A DNA stretch of 64,000 nt from Sedimentibacter hydroxybenzoicus DSM 7310 (GCF_013403245.1 NZ_JACBNQ010000003.1:62001-126000); one strand, 5' to 3'; positions 33,131 through 41,811 are shown, counted from the stretch's first letter. Notes: generated by a model from the sequence alone, not told the origin. A program made the numbers and translations.

Positions 33131-33838
33131 ATGAATAGATTTAACAGTACACTAAAAATAGGTGAAATAGTTAATGCATTTCCAAAGGCAGCAGATATAT
33201 TTAAAGAATACAGAGTAGATTTTTGCTGCGGAGGAAACAGACCTCTGAGTGAAGCCATAAATGAACAGAATATTAATGAATCAGAATTGCTGTATAAAAT
33301 TAATTCTGAGTATGAAATCTACGAAGCAAATGCAAAGGATAAAAACTGGGCAGAAGCTTCAACGAGTGAAATAATAGAACAGATTTTAAACAAGCATCAT
33401 GCTTATTTGTGGTCAGAACTACCTAAAATAAGTAAGCTTTCAACTACAATTTTAAGAGTTCACGGTCCTCATTATTCTGAGCTTTCAAAAGTCCATAAAT
33501 TGTTTAGCACATTAAAGATGGAATTGGAGGAGCATTTAAACAAGGAAGAAACTATACAATACCCTGCTATTAAAGAGTACGAAAGAACAAATTCACAAAG
33601 TGACCTGAAAAAAGCGGTTGATATTATTGACGACCTTGAATCGGAGCATACTAACGCAGGTGATATTTTAAAAGAGCTAAGGAAAATCACCAATGATTTC
33701 ACAATGCCTGAGGGTGGCTGTGAAACATTTGATTTAACCTATCAAAAGTTTCATGATTTAGAATCTGACGTATTCCAGCACATTCATTTAGAAAACAATA
33801 TATTATTTCCAAGATTAAGGAACTTGCTTAATAAATAA
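33131..33838 (+). CDS. ric: Iron-sulfur cluster repair di-iron protein (Ric/ScdA)
   Basis: Repairs iron-sulfur clusters damaged by nitric oxide or oxygen species. The 235-residue product has the ScdA N-terminal domain with DFCCGGNRPL and a hemerythrin-like domain carrying the iron ligands in NKHHAYLWSELPK, VHGPHYSEL, LEEHLNKEETIQYPAI, ESEHTNAG and HIHLENNILFPRL. ATG 33131 is six bases after GAGG, better than the ATG directly before it. It stands alone with its own terminator. Confidence 0.92.
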   Translation: MNRFNSTLKIGEIVNAFPKAADIFKEYRVDFCCGGNRPLSEAINEQNINESELLYKINSEYEIYEANAKDKNWAEASTSEIIEQILNKHHAYLWSELPKISKLSTTILRVHGPHYSELSKVHKLFSTLKMELEEHLNKEETIQYPAIKEYERTNSQSDLKKAVDIIDDLESEHTNAGDILKELRKITNDFTMPEGGCETFDLTYQKFHDLESDVFQHIHLENNILFPRLRNLLNK

Positions 33839-33846
33839 TTAATCGC

Positions 33847-33882
33847 ATGATAGGATAATTCGAAGCTTATCCTATCATTTTA
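33847..33882 (+). terminator. Terminator after ric
   Basis: ATGATAGGATAA (33847-33858) pairs perfectly with TTATCCTATCAT (33867-33878), followed by TTTTA. Confidence 0.85.
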
Positions 33883-33885
33883 GTG

Positions 33886-33927
33886 TAAGCGGAGACACCA
33901 AATTAAAAATTTGGGTTGCCTGCTTAA
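33886..33927 (+). repeat. Intergenic hairpin repeat (type B), diverged copy
   Basis: TAAGCGGAGACACCAAATTA then AAAATTTGGGTTGCCTGCTTAA: a variant of the units at 38003-38041 and 55755-55913, with the central stem CCAAATT/AATTTGG changed on both sides. It sits directly after the ric terminator. Confidence 0.65.
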
Positions 33928-34019
33928 CGGTATGATTGTCTGATAATTTAGTATTGTTACGTTATCATTATTATTGTATAATAATTGACATAACTAAACT
34001 TTTTACTAAAATTAATCGG

Positions 34020-34700
34020 ATGGTGATCAAAATAAGCCGTGCATTTATTAAAAAAGAGAATATTCTGAAGAACTCATTTATGCTTTTTAGAGATAATGGT
34101 TACAGTAATACAACAACCAGAGAAATAGCAAGTGCGTCCTGCATTAATAAAGGGCTTTTGCATTACTACTACAGGCAAAAAGAAGATATAATCCTTGAAA
34201 TGTTTACAGATATTTTAACAGGCATAAAGAACTATTTAGACTGTAATTATAAAGATAAAATTGACGGTCTTACTTACTATGCTACATTGAATATTTTATT
34301 TATAAGGACCATGAATTCAAAGCAATATTTTAGTGATATGTTGTACGAAATGATGATGTGTCGTACATTAACAAAAATTAAAATTATAAAAACTGTTGAT
34401 ATTTGTTATGAAATAATAACAGATTTCAATATTCCGATAACTAAATACCAGCTTAATTTAGCTGTTACAGCAGCGGTTGGCGCTGAAGCAGAGCTGATTC
34501 TCAGTATGAAAGAAAAAGAAATTAAAATGACGTATGATAAGTTGGCAACAACAATTAATAAATTATTATTTACAATGCTGAAGATTAGCGAAAGTGAAAT
34601 AAAAATAACAAATGAAGAATCCATGAAAATTGCTGATACGATAGATTCAGAAGACATACTTTTATATTTAGAACAAAACTATACATGGCTTCAGAATTAA
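34020..34700 (+). CDS. TetR-family transcriptional regulator
   Basis: The 226-residue product has a TetR DNA-binding domain at residues about 5-60 (ILKNSFMLFRDNGYSNTTTR, then EIASASCINKGLLHYYYRQK) and a helical ligand-binding part. No typical ribosome site precedes ATG 34020; the open frame extends upstream to 33936, but that part is unlike the family. The target may be the activase operon that follows on the same strand, though a terminator and a repeat element lie between. Confidence 0.82.
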   Translation: MVIKISRAFIKKENILKNSFMLFRDNGYSNTTTREIASASCINKGLLHYYYRQKEDIILEMFTDILTGIKNYLDCNYKDKIDGLTYYATLNILFIRTMNSKQYFSDMLYEMMMCRTLTKIKIIKTVDICYEIITDFNIPITKYQLNLAVTAAVGAEAELILSMKEKEIKMTYDKLATTINKLLFTMLKISESEIKITNEESMKIADTIDSEDILLYLEQNYTWLQN

Positions 34701-34730
34701 TTAGTTATTAATATATGGTACTTTAAGAAT

Positions 34731-34772
34731 AATATCACAAATTATGGGAAATAATAATTTGTGATATTTTTT
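34731..34772 (+). terminator. Terminator after the TetR gene
   Basis: AATATCACAAATTAT (34731-34745) pairs with ATAATTTGTGATATT (34753-34767), followed by a T run. Confidence 0.85.
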
Positions 34773-34775
34773 ATG

Positions 34776-34884
34776 TCCTACCCCCCTTTTAACAAGCGAT
34801 AACGCAGTTGAAGTGGATGTAGGTCAAATACAAGGAATGCCAAATTTATTCTAACGGAAGAGAGAAAATAAATTTGATACATTC
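34776..34884 (+). repeat. Structured two-hairpin repeat, copy 2
   Basis: Same layout as copies at 3611-3714 and 37889-37993: TCCTACCCCCC, a first stem-loop, GTAGGTCAAATACAAGGAAT, then a second stem CAAATTTATT/AATAAATTTG and TGATACATT. The loop CTAACGGAAGAGAG is diverged. It lies between the TetR gene and the activase operon, ending about 22 bases before that operon's start. Confidence 0.7.
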
Positions 34885-34906
34885 TACTACTTATTTTGGA
34901 GGTTAT

Positions 34907-35827
34907 ATGAAAGTAGGAATTCCTAAAGGGTTGTTATATTACAAATATCATCCTTTTTTAATTACTTTTTTTAAAGAATTAGGCGCGGACGTAGTTGTAT
35001 CCGAGGATACAAATAAGAAAATTCTGGACTTAGGAGTAAAATATGCTGTGGACGAAGCATGTCTGCCGATAAAAATATTTCATGGTCATGCGGTAGCTTT
35101 AAGGGACAAATGCGATATCATAGTTATTCCGCGTATCATGCAGATTAAAAAAAACGAATACATATGTCCTAAATTTTGCGGACTTCCCGAAATGGTTACA
35201 AACAGTATTGAAAACATGCCATTGTCTATAACAGAGCCGATTTATACTTTTACTAAAAAAAGACTTTATCGTTGGGCAAAATCAGCAGGAAAAAAGGTCA
35301 CCGGCAATGAATTTAAAATTAAACACGCATTTTTAAAAGCTTATGAAGGTCAATTAAATTACAATGCAGGAATTTTAGACGAGAATTATGATATTAAAAT
35401 TGCATTGGTAGGTCATCCATACAACATATACGATAATTTTGTCAATATGAATTTAGTGAATAAGTTGAACAAATTAGGTGTCGGTGTAGAAACTATGGAA
35501 TTTACACATGAACTTTTAATAAGCCTGGAAATCAACAATTTATATAAACGACCATTTTGGACTTTTGCAAGAGAAAATTACGGTTTTGCAGTAAATGCTT
35601 CAAAGGAAAAAAGAGTTGACGGAATTATATACATATCGTCATTTAACTGCGGTATAGATTCTGTAATAATTGAATTAATAAAGGACAAAGTCGGAAGCTT
35701 CCCATTTTTGACCCTTAAAGTGGATGAACATACAGGGGAAGCCGGTATAGACACAAGGATAGAAGCATTTACTGACATGCTTGAAAGGAGAATTGTGAAT
35801 GAAAGTAACATTCCCACACATGGGTAA
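34907..35827 (+). CDS. Acyl-CoA dehydratase activase-related protein, DUF2229 type (part 1)
   Basis: The 306-residue product begins MKVGIPKGLLYYKYHPF, the typical start of DUF2229 proteins related to 2-hydroxyacyl-CoA dehydratase subunits, with conserved Cys in DEACLPIK, CPKFCGLPE and SFNCGIDS that could hold an iron-sulfur cluster, and the C-terminal LKVDEHTGEAG-DTRIEAF. The biochemical role of this group is not established. TTGGAGG precedes ATG 34907. It overlaps the next gene by 29 bases. Confidence 0.85.
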   Translation: MKVGIPKGLLYYKYHPFLITFFKELGADVVVSEDTNKKILDLGVKYAVDEACLPIKIFHGHAVALRDKCDIIVIPRIMQIKKNEYICPKFCGLPEMVTNSIENMPLSITEPIYTFTKKRLYRWAKSAGKKVTGNEFKIKHAFLKAYEGQLNYNAGILDENYDIKIALVGHPYNIYDNFVNMNLVNKLNKLGVGVETMEFTHELLISLEINNLYKRPFWTFARENYGFAVNASKEKRVDGIIYISSFNCGIDSVIIELIKDKVGSFPFLTLKVDEHTGEAGIDTRIEAFTDMLERRIVNESNIPTHG

Positions 35828-36896
35828 TGTATATTTAGCAGCAAAAGCACTGTTGGATGGTCTCGGGATCGACTATGTAATACCTCCAAAAAATAATAAG
35901 GAAGCACTTGATATCGGCACATTGCATTCTCCCGAAGAAATGTGCCTGCCATTTAAGTTGATGATAGGTAACTACGTTCAGGCGATTCAAAAGGGTGCAG
36001 ATACAATAATTATCGTTGGAAGCTGCGGACCATGCAGGTTTGGAGAATATTGTGAACTTCAGATGAATTTAATGAAAAATTTGGGATACGATTTGAATTT
36101 TATCGTTATTGATTATCCGAAGGATATAGGAATAAAGGAATTATACAGGAGAATTAGTCAGGTTTCTTCAAAAAGCAACAGGAAAACATATGAAAAACTT
36201 AAAGCTTTAAGTAACAGCTTAAAAGTAATAAGGTTAATAGATGAAATAGAGGAAGCAGCTCATATGTTTGCAGGATATGAAAGAAATAAAGGCGACTGCA
36301 AGCATATTTTAAATGAATGTAAAGAGGAAGCATCAAAATGCAGAACATCGAAAGAAATGATTAATCTGTTGATTGAATATAAAGAAAAAATTAAGCATGT
36401 GCCCATTGACATTAATAAGAATCCTTTAAAAATTGCTGTGATAGGTGAAATATACACTGTTATTGAGTCTTACACTAATTTTTCAATAGAGGATAAATTA
36501 ATGGGGTACGGTGTTTCTTCCCACAGAGGTCTTACACCAAGCTGGTGGGTAAAAAATGCATTGTTGAGCCCCTTAAAAATTAACTCTTTAGCCATACGAA
36601 GAAATGCCAAAAAATATTTACCTCTGCAGATAGGAGGTCATGCAATTGAATGTGTGGGAGAAGCGGTTACTGCCTCAAAGGAAGGTTACGATGGAGCAAT
36701 TCAAATATTCCCCATGGGCTGCATGCCAGAAATAGTATCAAAATCAATTCTTCCAACCATTTCTAAGGATCTGGACTTTCCTGTGATGTCACTGGTGGTG
36801 GACGATATGACCGGTGAAGCAGGTTACATTACAAGAATTGAAGCATTTATCGACTTGCTTGAAAGGAGAAGAGAAAGTGTATTATTTAGGTGTTGA
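35799..36896 (+). CDS. 2-hydroxyacyl-CoA dehydratase-like protein (part 2)
   Basis: The 365-residue product has the same architecture as its upstream neighbour: PEEMCLPFKLMIGNY, GSCGPCRFGEYCELQM, FPMGCMPE and VVDDMTGEAGYITRIEAF, with Cys residues suited to a 4Fe-4S cluster as in HgdB-type subunits. The role is unknown; in many bacteria parts 1, 2 and the ATPase are one polypeptide of some 1400 residues. ATG 35799 follows AAGGAG and lies within the end of part 1, so translation is coupled. Confidence 0.85.
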   Translation: MKVTFPHMGNVYLAAKALLDGLGIDYVIPPKNNKEALDIGTLHSPEEMCLPFKLMIGNYVQAIQKGADTIIIVGSCGPCRFGEYCELQMNLMKNLGYDLNFIVIDYPKDIGIKELYRRISQVSSKSNRKTYEKLKALSNSLKVIRLIDEIEEAAHMFAGYERNKGDCKHILNECKEEASKCRTSKEMINLLIEYKEKIKHVPIDINKNPLKIAVIGEIYTVIESYTNFSIEDKLMGYGVSSHRGLTPSWWVKNALLSPLKINSLAIRRNAKKYLPLQIGGHAIECVGEAVTASKEGYDGAIQIFPMGCMPEIVSKSILPTISKDLDFPVMSLVVDDMTGEAGYITRIEAFIDLLERRRESVLFRC

Positions 36897-37854
36897 TGTA
36901 GGTTCAGTAAGTACAGATATTGTATTATTAGATGAACATATGACGGTTAATGAAAAAATATATTTAAGAACTAAAGGAAATCCCATAAAGGCCGTTCAAG
37001 ACGGATTTAAAATTTTAAAAAACAAATACAATCAATCGGAAATTTCAGCAGCAGGGACGACAGGAAGCGGAAGAATGATAGCTTCTGCTATAATAGGAGG
37101 AGATGCGGTTAAAAATGAAATAACGGCTCATGCGACAGCAGCATTGGAATTTGATGAAGATGTAAGAACAATAATTGAAATAGGCGGTCAGGATTCAAAA
37201 ATAATAATCCTTAATAATGGTATAGTATCCGATTTTGCCATGAATACTGTATGTGCCGCAGGGACCGGTTCATTTTTAGACAGACAGGCTGAAAGGTTGG
37301 ATATTCCGATAGAAGAATTTGGTGACTACGCTCTTAAAGCAAAAAGCACTGTAAGAATTGCCGGCAGATGCGCAGTTTTTGCAGAATCAGATATGATTCA
37401 CAAGCAGCAGCTTGGCTACAATCAACCGGAAATAATCAGAGGACTTTGCGATGCGTTGGTCAGAAATTATCTAAACAACATAGGTAAGGGCAAGACAATA
37501 TTGTCAAAGGTTTTATTTCAGGGTGGAGTAGCGGCAAATAAGGGTATGAAATCAGCTTTTGAAAATGCATTGGGCTTTGAAATTTATGTTCCCGAGCATT
37601 ATAATATGATGGGTGCTATAGGTGCCGCCATTATTGCGAAAAAGACAGTAAAGAAAGTTGGAAGGACAAATTTCAGAGGATTTGAGCTTGCCGGCAGCAA
37701 CATAATTTCAAAAAGCTTTGAATGCGAGGGATGTACTAATAAGTGCGAAGTAGTTAAAATTTATGAAAATAATACGGTTATAGGTTATTTCGGTGACAGA
37801 TGCGGCAAATGGAGTAACAAAATAGTTCAGTCATCAAATGACTTGTTAGCGTAA
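36877..37854 (+). CDS. BadF/BadG/HgdC-type ATPase (activase)
   Basis: ASKHA-fold ATPase that in known systems passes an electron to a 2-hydroxyacyl-CoA dehydratase using ATP. The 325-residue product has the phosphate-1 motif GVDVGSVSTDIVL, IEIGGQDSKII, the cluster Cys in TVCAAGTGSFLDRQ and GRCAVFAESDMIHKQ, and a C-terminal Cys cluster CEGCTNKC. GTG 36877 is the start: AAGGAG lies eight bases upstream, and the family N-terminus MYYLGVDVGS fits. It overlaps the preceding gene by 20 bases. Confidence 0.92.
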   Translation: MYYLGVDVGSVSTDIVLLDEHMTVNEKIYLRTKGNPIKAVQDGFKILKNKYNQSEISAAGTTGSGRMIASAIIGGDAVKNEITAHATAALEFDEDVRTIIEIGGQDSKIIILNNGIVSDFAMNTVCAAGTGSFLDRQAERLDIPIEEFGDYALKAKSTVRIAGRCAVFAESDMIHKQQLGYNQPEIIRGLCDALVRNYLNNIGKGKTILSKVLFQGGVAANKGMKSAFENALGFEIYVPEHYNMMGAIGAAIIAKKTVKKVGRTNFRGFELAGSNIISKSFECEGCTNKCEVVKIYENNTVIGYFGDRCGKWSNKIVQSSNDLLA

Positions 37855-37860
37855 ACATTC

Positions 37861-37993
37861 TCCTGTCATCCTGAACGAAGTGAAATTTGCCCTAACCCCA
37901 TTTCTCAGAGTCCTTTTTCTGAGAAATGGCGGTAGGTCATTCGCAAAGAGTTCCCAATGTTTGCGACCAAAGGGAGCAGAAACATTGGTGATT
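37861..37993 (+). repeat. Structured two-hairpin repeat, copy 3, with leader
   Basis: A leader TCCTGTCATCCTGAACGAAG (37861-37880) is followed by GCCCTAACCCCA (37889), stem CCATTTCTCAGA/TCTGAGAAATGG, GGTAGGTCATTCGCAAAGAG, then stem CCAATGTTT/AAACATTGG with loop GCGACCAAAGGGAGCAG and TGATT. Compared with copy 1 the two stems differ in several bases on both sides while pairing is kept. Confidence 0.8.
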
Positions 37994-38002
37994 CGCTCAG
38001 CT

Positions 38003-38041
38003 TAAGCGACTGACACCAAATCAAAGATTTGGGTCATCTGC
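38003..38041 (+). repeat. Intergenic hairpin repeat (type B)
   Basis: TAAGCGACTGACACCAAATC, AAA, GATTTGGGTCATCTGC: stem CCAAATC/GATTTGG. Identical over this core to the tandem units at 55755-55913. The stop codon of the minus-strand gene at 38034 (TGA) lies inside it. Confidence 0.8.
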
Positions 38042-38525
38042 CTACTTGAATTTTATTATCTTCAATCAATTCATTTGCAACCCATCTTGCGACCATTCCC
38101 GTAATTGTGATACAATGTTCTTTTCTTTCAGGGCTTTTAAAATCATCTCCCTGCCATTTTCTCGTTATAACCCTGCAGCATGTTGATTTGTATTCATCTA
38201 TTATATAATCATGAAGTTTTTTCGATACGTCAAACATCTTATCCTTCATCGGTTCGCCTTCGACTCTGCCGTATACTATACCCAAGCCCATCTGACCGCC
38301 TGATACAGCACCGCACAAGCATTGAGCCTTGCCCATACCTATGGGGAATCCGCTTGCTAATTTTACGATATTTTCATCGTAAGGCTTACCCAAAAGCTCA
38401 TTTATTGTTTGAAGTACCGCTTCACTGCAAAAATATGTGCCGCTTCTGAACAAATTTTCAGCATCCTCCTGAACTTTATCCAATAGATCATCTTTGTTAT
38501 ACTCCATAGTATTAACTAATGTCAT
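38034..38525 (-). CDS. C_GCAxxG_C_C family redox protein
   Basis: The 163-residue product has the family features: GTYFCSEAVLQ near residue 30, the signature CLCGAVSGGQMGLGIVYGR (C-x-CGAxSGG) near 90, and further Cys in STCCRVI and EHCITI. Members are thought to be membrane-near redox proteins, with no proven reaction. TCGGAGG precedes the start. Its last codons and stop come from the type-B repeat at 38003, so the C-terminus (QVGR) is probably a later addition. Confidence 0.88.
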   Translation of the reverse strand: MTLVNTMEYNKDDLLDKVQEDAENLFRSGTYFCSEAVLQTINELLGKPYDENIVKLASGFPIGMGKAQCLCGAVSGGQMGLGIVYGRVEGEPMKDKMFDVSKKLHDYIIDEYKSTCCRVITRKWQGDDFKSPERKEHCITITGMVARWVANELIEDNKIQVGR

Positions 38526-38781
38526 TACAGTCCTCCGAAATTAAAATATTATTCATTATATCATATCTGAGCCGAGTGCAGCGCAAGCTCGCTTGCATTG
38601 CCAAGGCGATGGTATGATATATGTAGTATAGCATGTACCAACAGTTTTTTTCAAAGGTATCATTATTATAAATTCTAATTGTCAAAGGACTAACAATAGC
38701 AAATTCTAATACTTAATAAATTGATTATATAAAATGTATATATTATAATGAGTAAGCTAAAATTTTATTATGGAGACAACT

Positions 38782-39711
38782 ATGGAGCAAATGTTAAAAA
38801 AATATCCTGTACCTGCATCAGGACTTATACTTGGGTTAGCCGCAGCAGGAAACTTAATGCAATCCTACGGTGAAATATACCGAAGTTTTTTCGGAATTAT
38901 TTCTGCAATCTTTTTCGTTTTAATGATTATTAAAATAGTAAAACATACTGACGGGGTGAGGGAGAGCCTCCAAAATCCTGTAATAGCAAGTGTATTTCCT
39001 ACACTATCTATGGCTGCAATGCTTTTGGCAGCTTATTTAAAACCTTTATCTAAATCAACTGCATTAACTTTATGGATTATAGGACTTATTTTCCACATAT
39101 TGCTGATTTTTTGGTTCAGTAAAAAGTTTGTTTTTAGCTTTAAGATTAAGCAGGTGTTCCCTTCATGGTTCATTGTTTATGTCGGTATTGCGGTTGCCAG
39201 TGTTACCGCTCCTGCATTTGAAATGAATGCTGTGGGTCAGATAGCATTCTGGTTTGGGCTGATATCATACATTTTTTTACTTCCGATTGTAATATACAGA
39301 ACTGTAAAAATAAAAGAAATACCCGAGCCTGCCATGCCTACACTGATTATTTTTGCAGCACCTGCCAGTCTTTTGCTTGCAGGATACATGAATTCCTTTG
39401 TAAATAAAAATATATCAATGGTATGGTGTCTGACAGCCTTATCCATAATTATGTATATTGCAGCCGTTATATTGCTTCCTAAGCTTTTGAGGCTTAAATT
39501 TTATCCAAGCTATTCCGGTTTTACTTTCCCGCTTATCATAAGCGGTATAGCAATGAAGCTTACAAACGGATATTTATTAAAAACCGATACGCCTATAAGC
39601 TGGTTGATTTATTTAGTTAAAATTCAGGAAATTATAGCAATAGCGATTACCTTATATGTATTGTCAAGGTATATGCAATTTTTATTTGGCCGTACAAAGG
39701 CTACAGTATAA
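38782..39711 (+). CDS. TDT-family membrane transporter (TehA/SLAC1-like)
   Basis: The 309-residue product is almost wholly hydrophobic with about ten transmembrane segments and the start PVPASGLILGLAAAGNL, as in the tellurite-resistance/dicarboxylate transporter (TDT) family of anion channels and exporters. The substrate cannot be told. ATG 38782 follows GGAGA; ATG 38770 four codons earlier lacks a site. The upstream gap 38526-38769 contains a GC-rich palindromic patch (about 38575-38615) and no gene. Confidence 0.8.
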   Translation: MEQMLKKYPVPASGLILGLAAAGNLMQSYGEIYRSFFGIISAIFFVLMIIKIVKHTDGVRESLQNPVIASVFPTLSMAAMLLAAYLKPLSKSTALTLWIIGLIFHILLIFWFSKKFVFSFKIKQVFPSWFIVYVGIAVASVTAPAFEMNAVGQIAFWFGLISYIFLLPIVIYRTVKIKEIPEPAMPTLIIFAAPASLLLAGYMNSFVNKNISMVWCLTALSIIMYIAAVILLPKLLRLKFYPSYSGFTFPLIISGIAMKLTNGYLLKTDTPISWLIYLVKIQEIIAIAITLYVLSRYMQFLFGRTKATV

Positions 39712-39716
39712 GAGAT

Positions 39717-39741
39717 ATAAAAAAAACCGGGATACCCGGTT
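39717..39741 (-). terminator. Terminator of prfC
   Basis: On the minus strand AACCGGGTATCCCGGTT is followed by a run of T. It also lies just after the convergent TDT gene. A second stem around CAGCTGAAAA/TTTTCAGTTG (39752-39775) overlaps the prfC stop. Confidence 0.8.
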
Positions 39742-39766
39742 CAGGTTCAGGCAGCTGAAAAAATTT

Positions 39767-41350
39767 TCAGTTGCCTATTTCATCTATTACATCAAGCGCT
39801 TCAACTAATATTATATCTTCATTTCTTTCCTGGAAGCTTTTTAAAGCGTATGCATTTGTAAACAGCAATACCGGTCTTTCATAATGATCATATACCAGCA
39901 TGCACCTTGAATTCTGATATTTCTTCAGGCTTTCCGGATCATCTGTTTTTACCCATCGTGCAACAGAAAAATCAATGCTCTCCATACGGATATCCGTATT
40001 GTATTCGTTCACCAGCCTGTATTCAAATACTTCAAACTGTAACACACCGACAGCTCCGAGAACAACCTCGTTGTATTCGTTCTTATAAACCTGAATAGCA
40101 CCTTCCTGAGCCAATTGCTCGACACCCTTCTGAAAGTTCTTGCCCTTTAAAGAATTTTTGGCACTTACCCTGCAGAACAATTCCGGAGGGAAGGTAGGCA
40201 GTGGTTCAAAAAATACTTTTTCCTTGCTGTTGGTTAATGTATCACCGATTTGGAAATTGCCTGAATCATATATACCGATTACATCACCGGCATAGGCAGT
40301 ATCAACGGTTTCTCTTTCATTAGCCATAAGGTGCGTGGACTGGCTCAGCTTCATTTGTTTTCCGGTTCTCGACAATGTTACGTTCATGCCTCTGACGAAT
40401 GTACCGGAACATATTCTTAAAAATGCAAGGCGGTCACGGTGGTTAGGATCCATATTTGCCTGAATTTTAAATATAAATCCTGTAAATTCTTCATCTGTCG
40501 GTTCAACATAGCCTGTTGTAGTTTTTCTTTTCGACGGAGGAGGTGATATCTGAAGGAAATGCTCTAAAAATTCAGTTACTCCAAAGTCTGCAAGAGCAGA
40601 TCCGAAAAATACCGGAGATAATTTTCCTTGTTTTATTAATTCCAAATCAAATTCATTACCGGCTCCGTCAAGAAGTTCCATTGCATATCTTAAATTTTCA
40701 AGATTTGATTGGCTCAAAACACCATCAAGCTTTGAAGATTGAACTTTTTCTTCACCTAGATATATTTGTTCTTTTTTCTTAAATAAATATACTGTATTTT
40801 TTAATCTGTCATAAATACCTTCAAATTCCTTTCCACATCCAATTGGCCACGTTACGGCAACTGACGGAAGTCCCAGCACGTCCTCTAATTCCTGCATTGA
40901 TTCAAGGGGGTCTTTAGCTTCACGGTCAAGCTTGTTTATGAATGTGAATATGGGAATCCCTCTCATGCTGCAAACCTGAAACAATTTCTTTGTCTGAGCC
41001 TCTATACCCTTGGCAGCATCTATAACCATTACCGCACTGTCAACAGAGGTTAAAATACGGTAGGTATCTTCGCCGAAATCATTATGACCGGGTGTATCCA
41101 TTATAGATATAACCTTGTCATTATATTCAAATTGCATAACGGAGGATGTAACTGAAATACCACGCTGCTTTTCTATTTCCATCCAGTCCGATTTAGCAAA
41201 TTTAGAGTTTTTTCTTGCTCTTACGGTTCCCGCTTCACGTATTGCACCGCCGTGGAGCAGAAGCTTTTCCGTCAAGGTAGTTTTACCGGCATCAGGATGC
41301 GATATTATACCGAAAATTCGTCTTTTGTTAATTAAATCTATGTTATTCAT
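39767..41350 (-). CDS. prfC: Peptide chain release factor 3
   Basis: GTPase that removes RF1/RF2 from the ribosome after termination. The 527-residue product has G1 SHPDAGKTTLTEKLL, the RF3-typical QRGISVTSSVMQF, G3 DTPGHNDFGEDTYR, G4 NKLDREAKDP, and the C-terminal RF3 domain (about 390-527). The ATG at 41350 follows AAGGAT. It is a single-gene unit convergent with the TDT gene. Confidence 0.96.
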   Translation of the reverse strand: MNNIDLINKRRIFGIISHPDAGKTTLTEKLLLHGGAIREAGTVRARKNSKFAKSDWMEIEKQRGISVTSSVMQFEYNDKVISIMDTPGHNDFGEDTYRILTSVDSAVMVIDAAKGIEAQTKKLFQVCSMRGIPIFTFINKLDREAKDPLESMQELEDVLGLPSVAVTWPIGCGKEFEGIYDRLKNTVYLFKKKEQIYLGEEKVQSSKLDGVLSQSNLENLRYAMELLDGAGNEFDLELIKQGKLSPVFFGSALADFGVTEFLEHFLQISPPPSKRKTTTGYVEPTDEEFTGFIFKIQANMDPNHRDRLAFLRICSGTFVRGMNVTLSRTGKQMKLSQSTHLMANERETVDTAYAGDVIGIYDSGNFQIGDTLTNSKEKVFFEPLPTFPPELFCRVSAKNSLKGKNFQKGVEQLAQEGAIQVYKNEYNEVVLGAVGVLQFEVFEYRLVNEYNTDIRMESIDFSVARWVKTDDPESLKKYQNSRCMLVYDHYERPVLLFTNAYALKSFQERNEDIILVEALDVIDEIGN

Positions 41351-41437
41351 GGTTATCCTTTCTTATTTTAATCCAATACTACCTTGCTATTTTACATTAT
41401 ATATTGGAAAAATAAAAGCTATTTTTGTATATATAAA

Positions 41438-41459
41438 ACGGAAAGCTTTCGCTTTCCGT
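41438..41459. terminator. Terminator of the YmaF gene
   Basis: ACGGAAAGC (41438-41446) pairs with GCTTTCCGT (41451-41459) around four bases. On the minus strand TTTTATAT follows. Confidence 0.75.
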
Positions 41460-41463
41460 AAAT

Positions 41464-41811
41464 TTAATCATAACATATGGGTTCTTCAATTCCTGTGGCA
41501 ACATTTACACGATGCTTGTGTCCGTCATTGCAGGTCGTATATCCCTCCATGAGATGTATATGATTTCCGCAGCCGGTAGGGATAGCCGGCCCTGTTTTGC
41601 CTATAAGCTTGTGGCAATGACAATCCACAATATCGGTTATAATACAAACTTCATGTACGTGACTGTTTCCGCATGGGATTATTTTTCCGGCTATACCTTC
41701 AAAGCAATGCTTGTGTAAATCACATCTTAGTCCCCCTAATTCAACAAAGCCTTTTGCCGGGTGAATATGGGGAGGAATTTTATCGTGACAACATTTATTA
41801 TTAAAGAACAT
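41464..41811 (-). CDS. ymaF: YmaF-family His/Cys-rich protein
   Basis: The 115-residue product is rich in His and Cys in regular patterns (HDKIPPHIHP, CDLHKHCF, CGNSHVHEVC, CHCHKLIG, CGNHIHLMEG, CNDGHKHRV), as in the YmaF family, suggesting metal binding; no function is proven. ATG 41809-41811 follows AAGGAAG; the open frame extends upstream but without a start that fits. In B. subtilis ymaF also lies beside miaA and mutL. Confidence 0.85.
   Translation of the reverse strand: MFFNNKCCHDKIPPHIHPAKGFVELGGLRCDLHKHCFEGIAGKIIPCGNSHVHEVCIITDIVDCHCHKLIGKTGPAIPTGCGNHIHLMEGYTTCNDGHKHRVNVATGIEEPICYD

Noticed and set aside
38569-38620. GC-rich palindromic patch before the TDT gene as an operator or terminator.
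   Set aside because: It lies about 160 bases from the gene start, lacks a T run and looks like a degenerate dispersed repeat, but no second clear copy was found.
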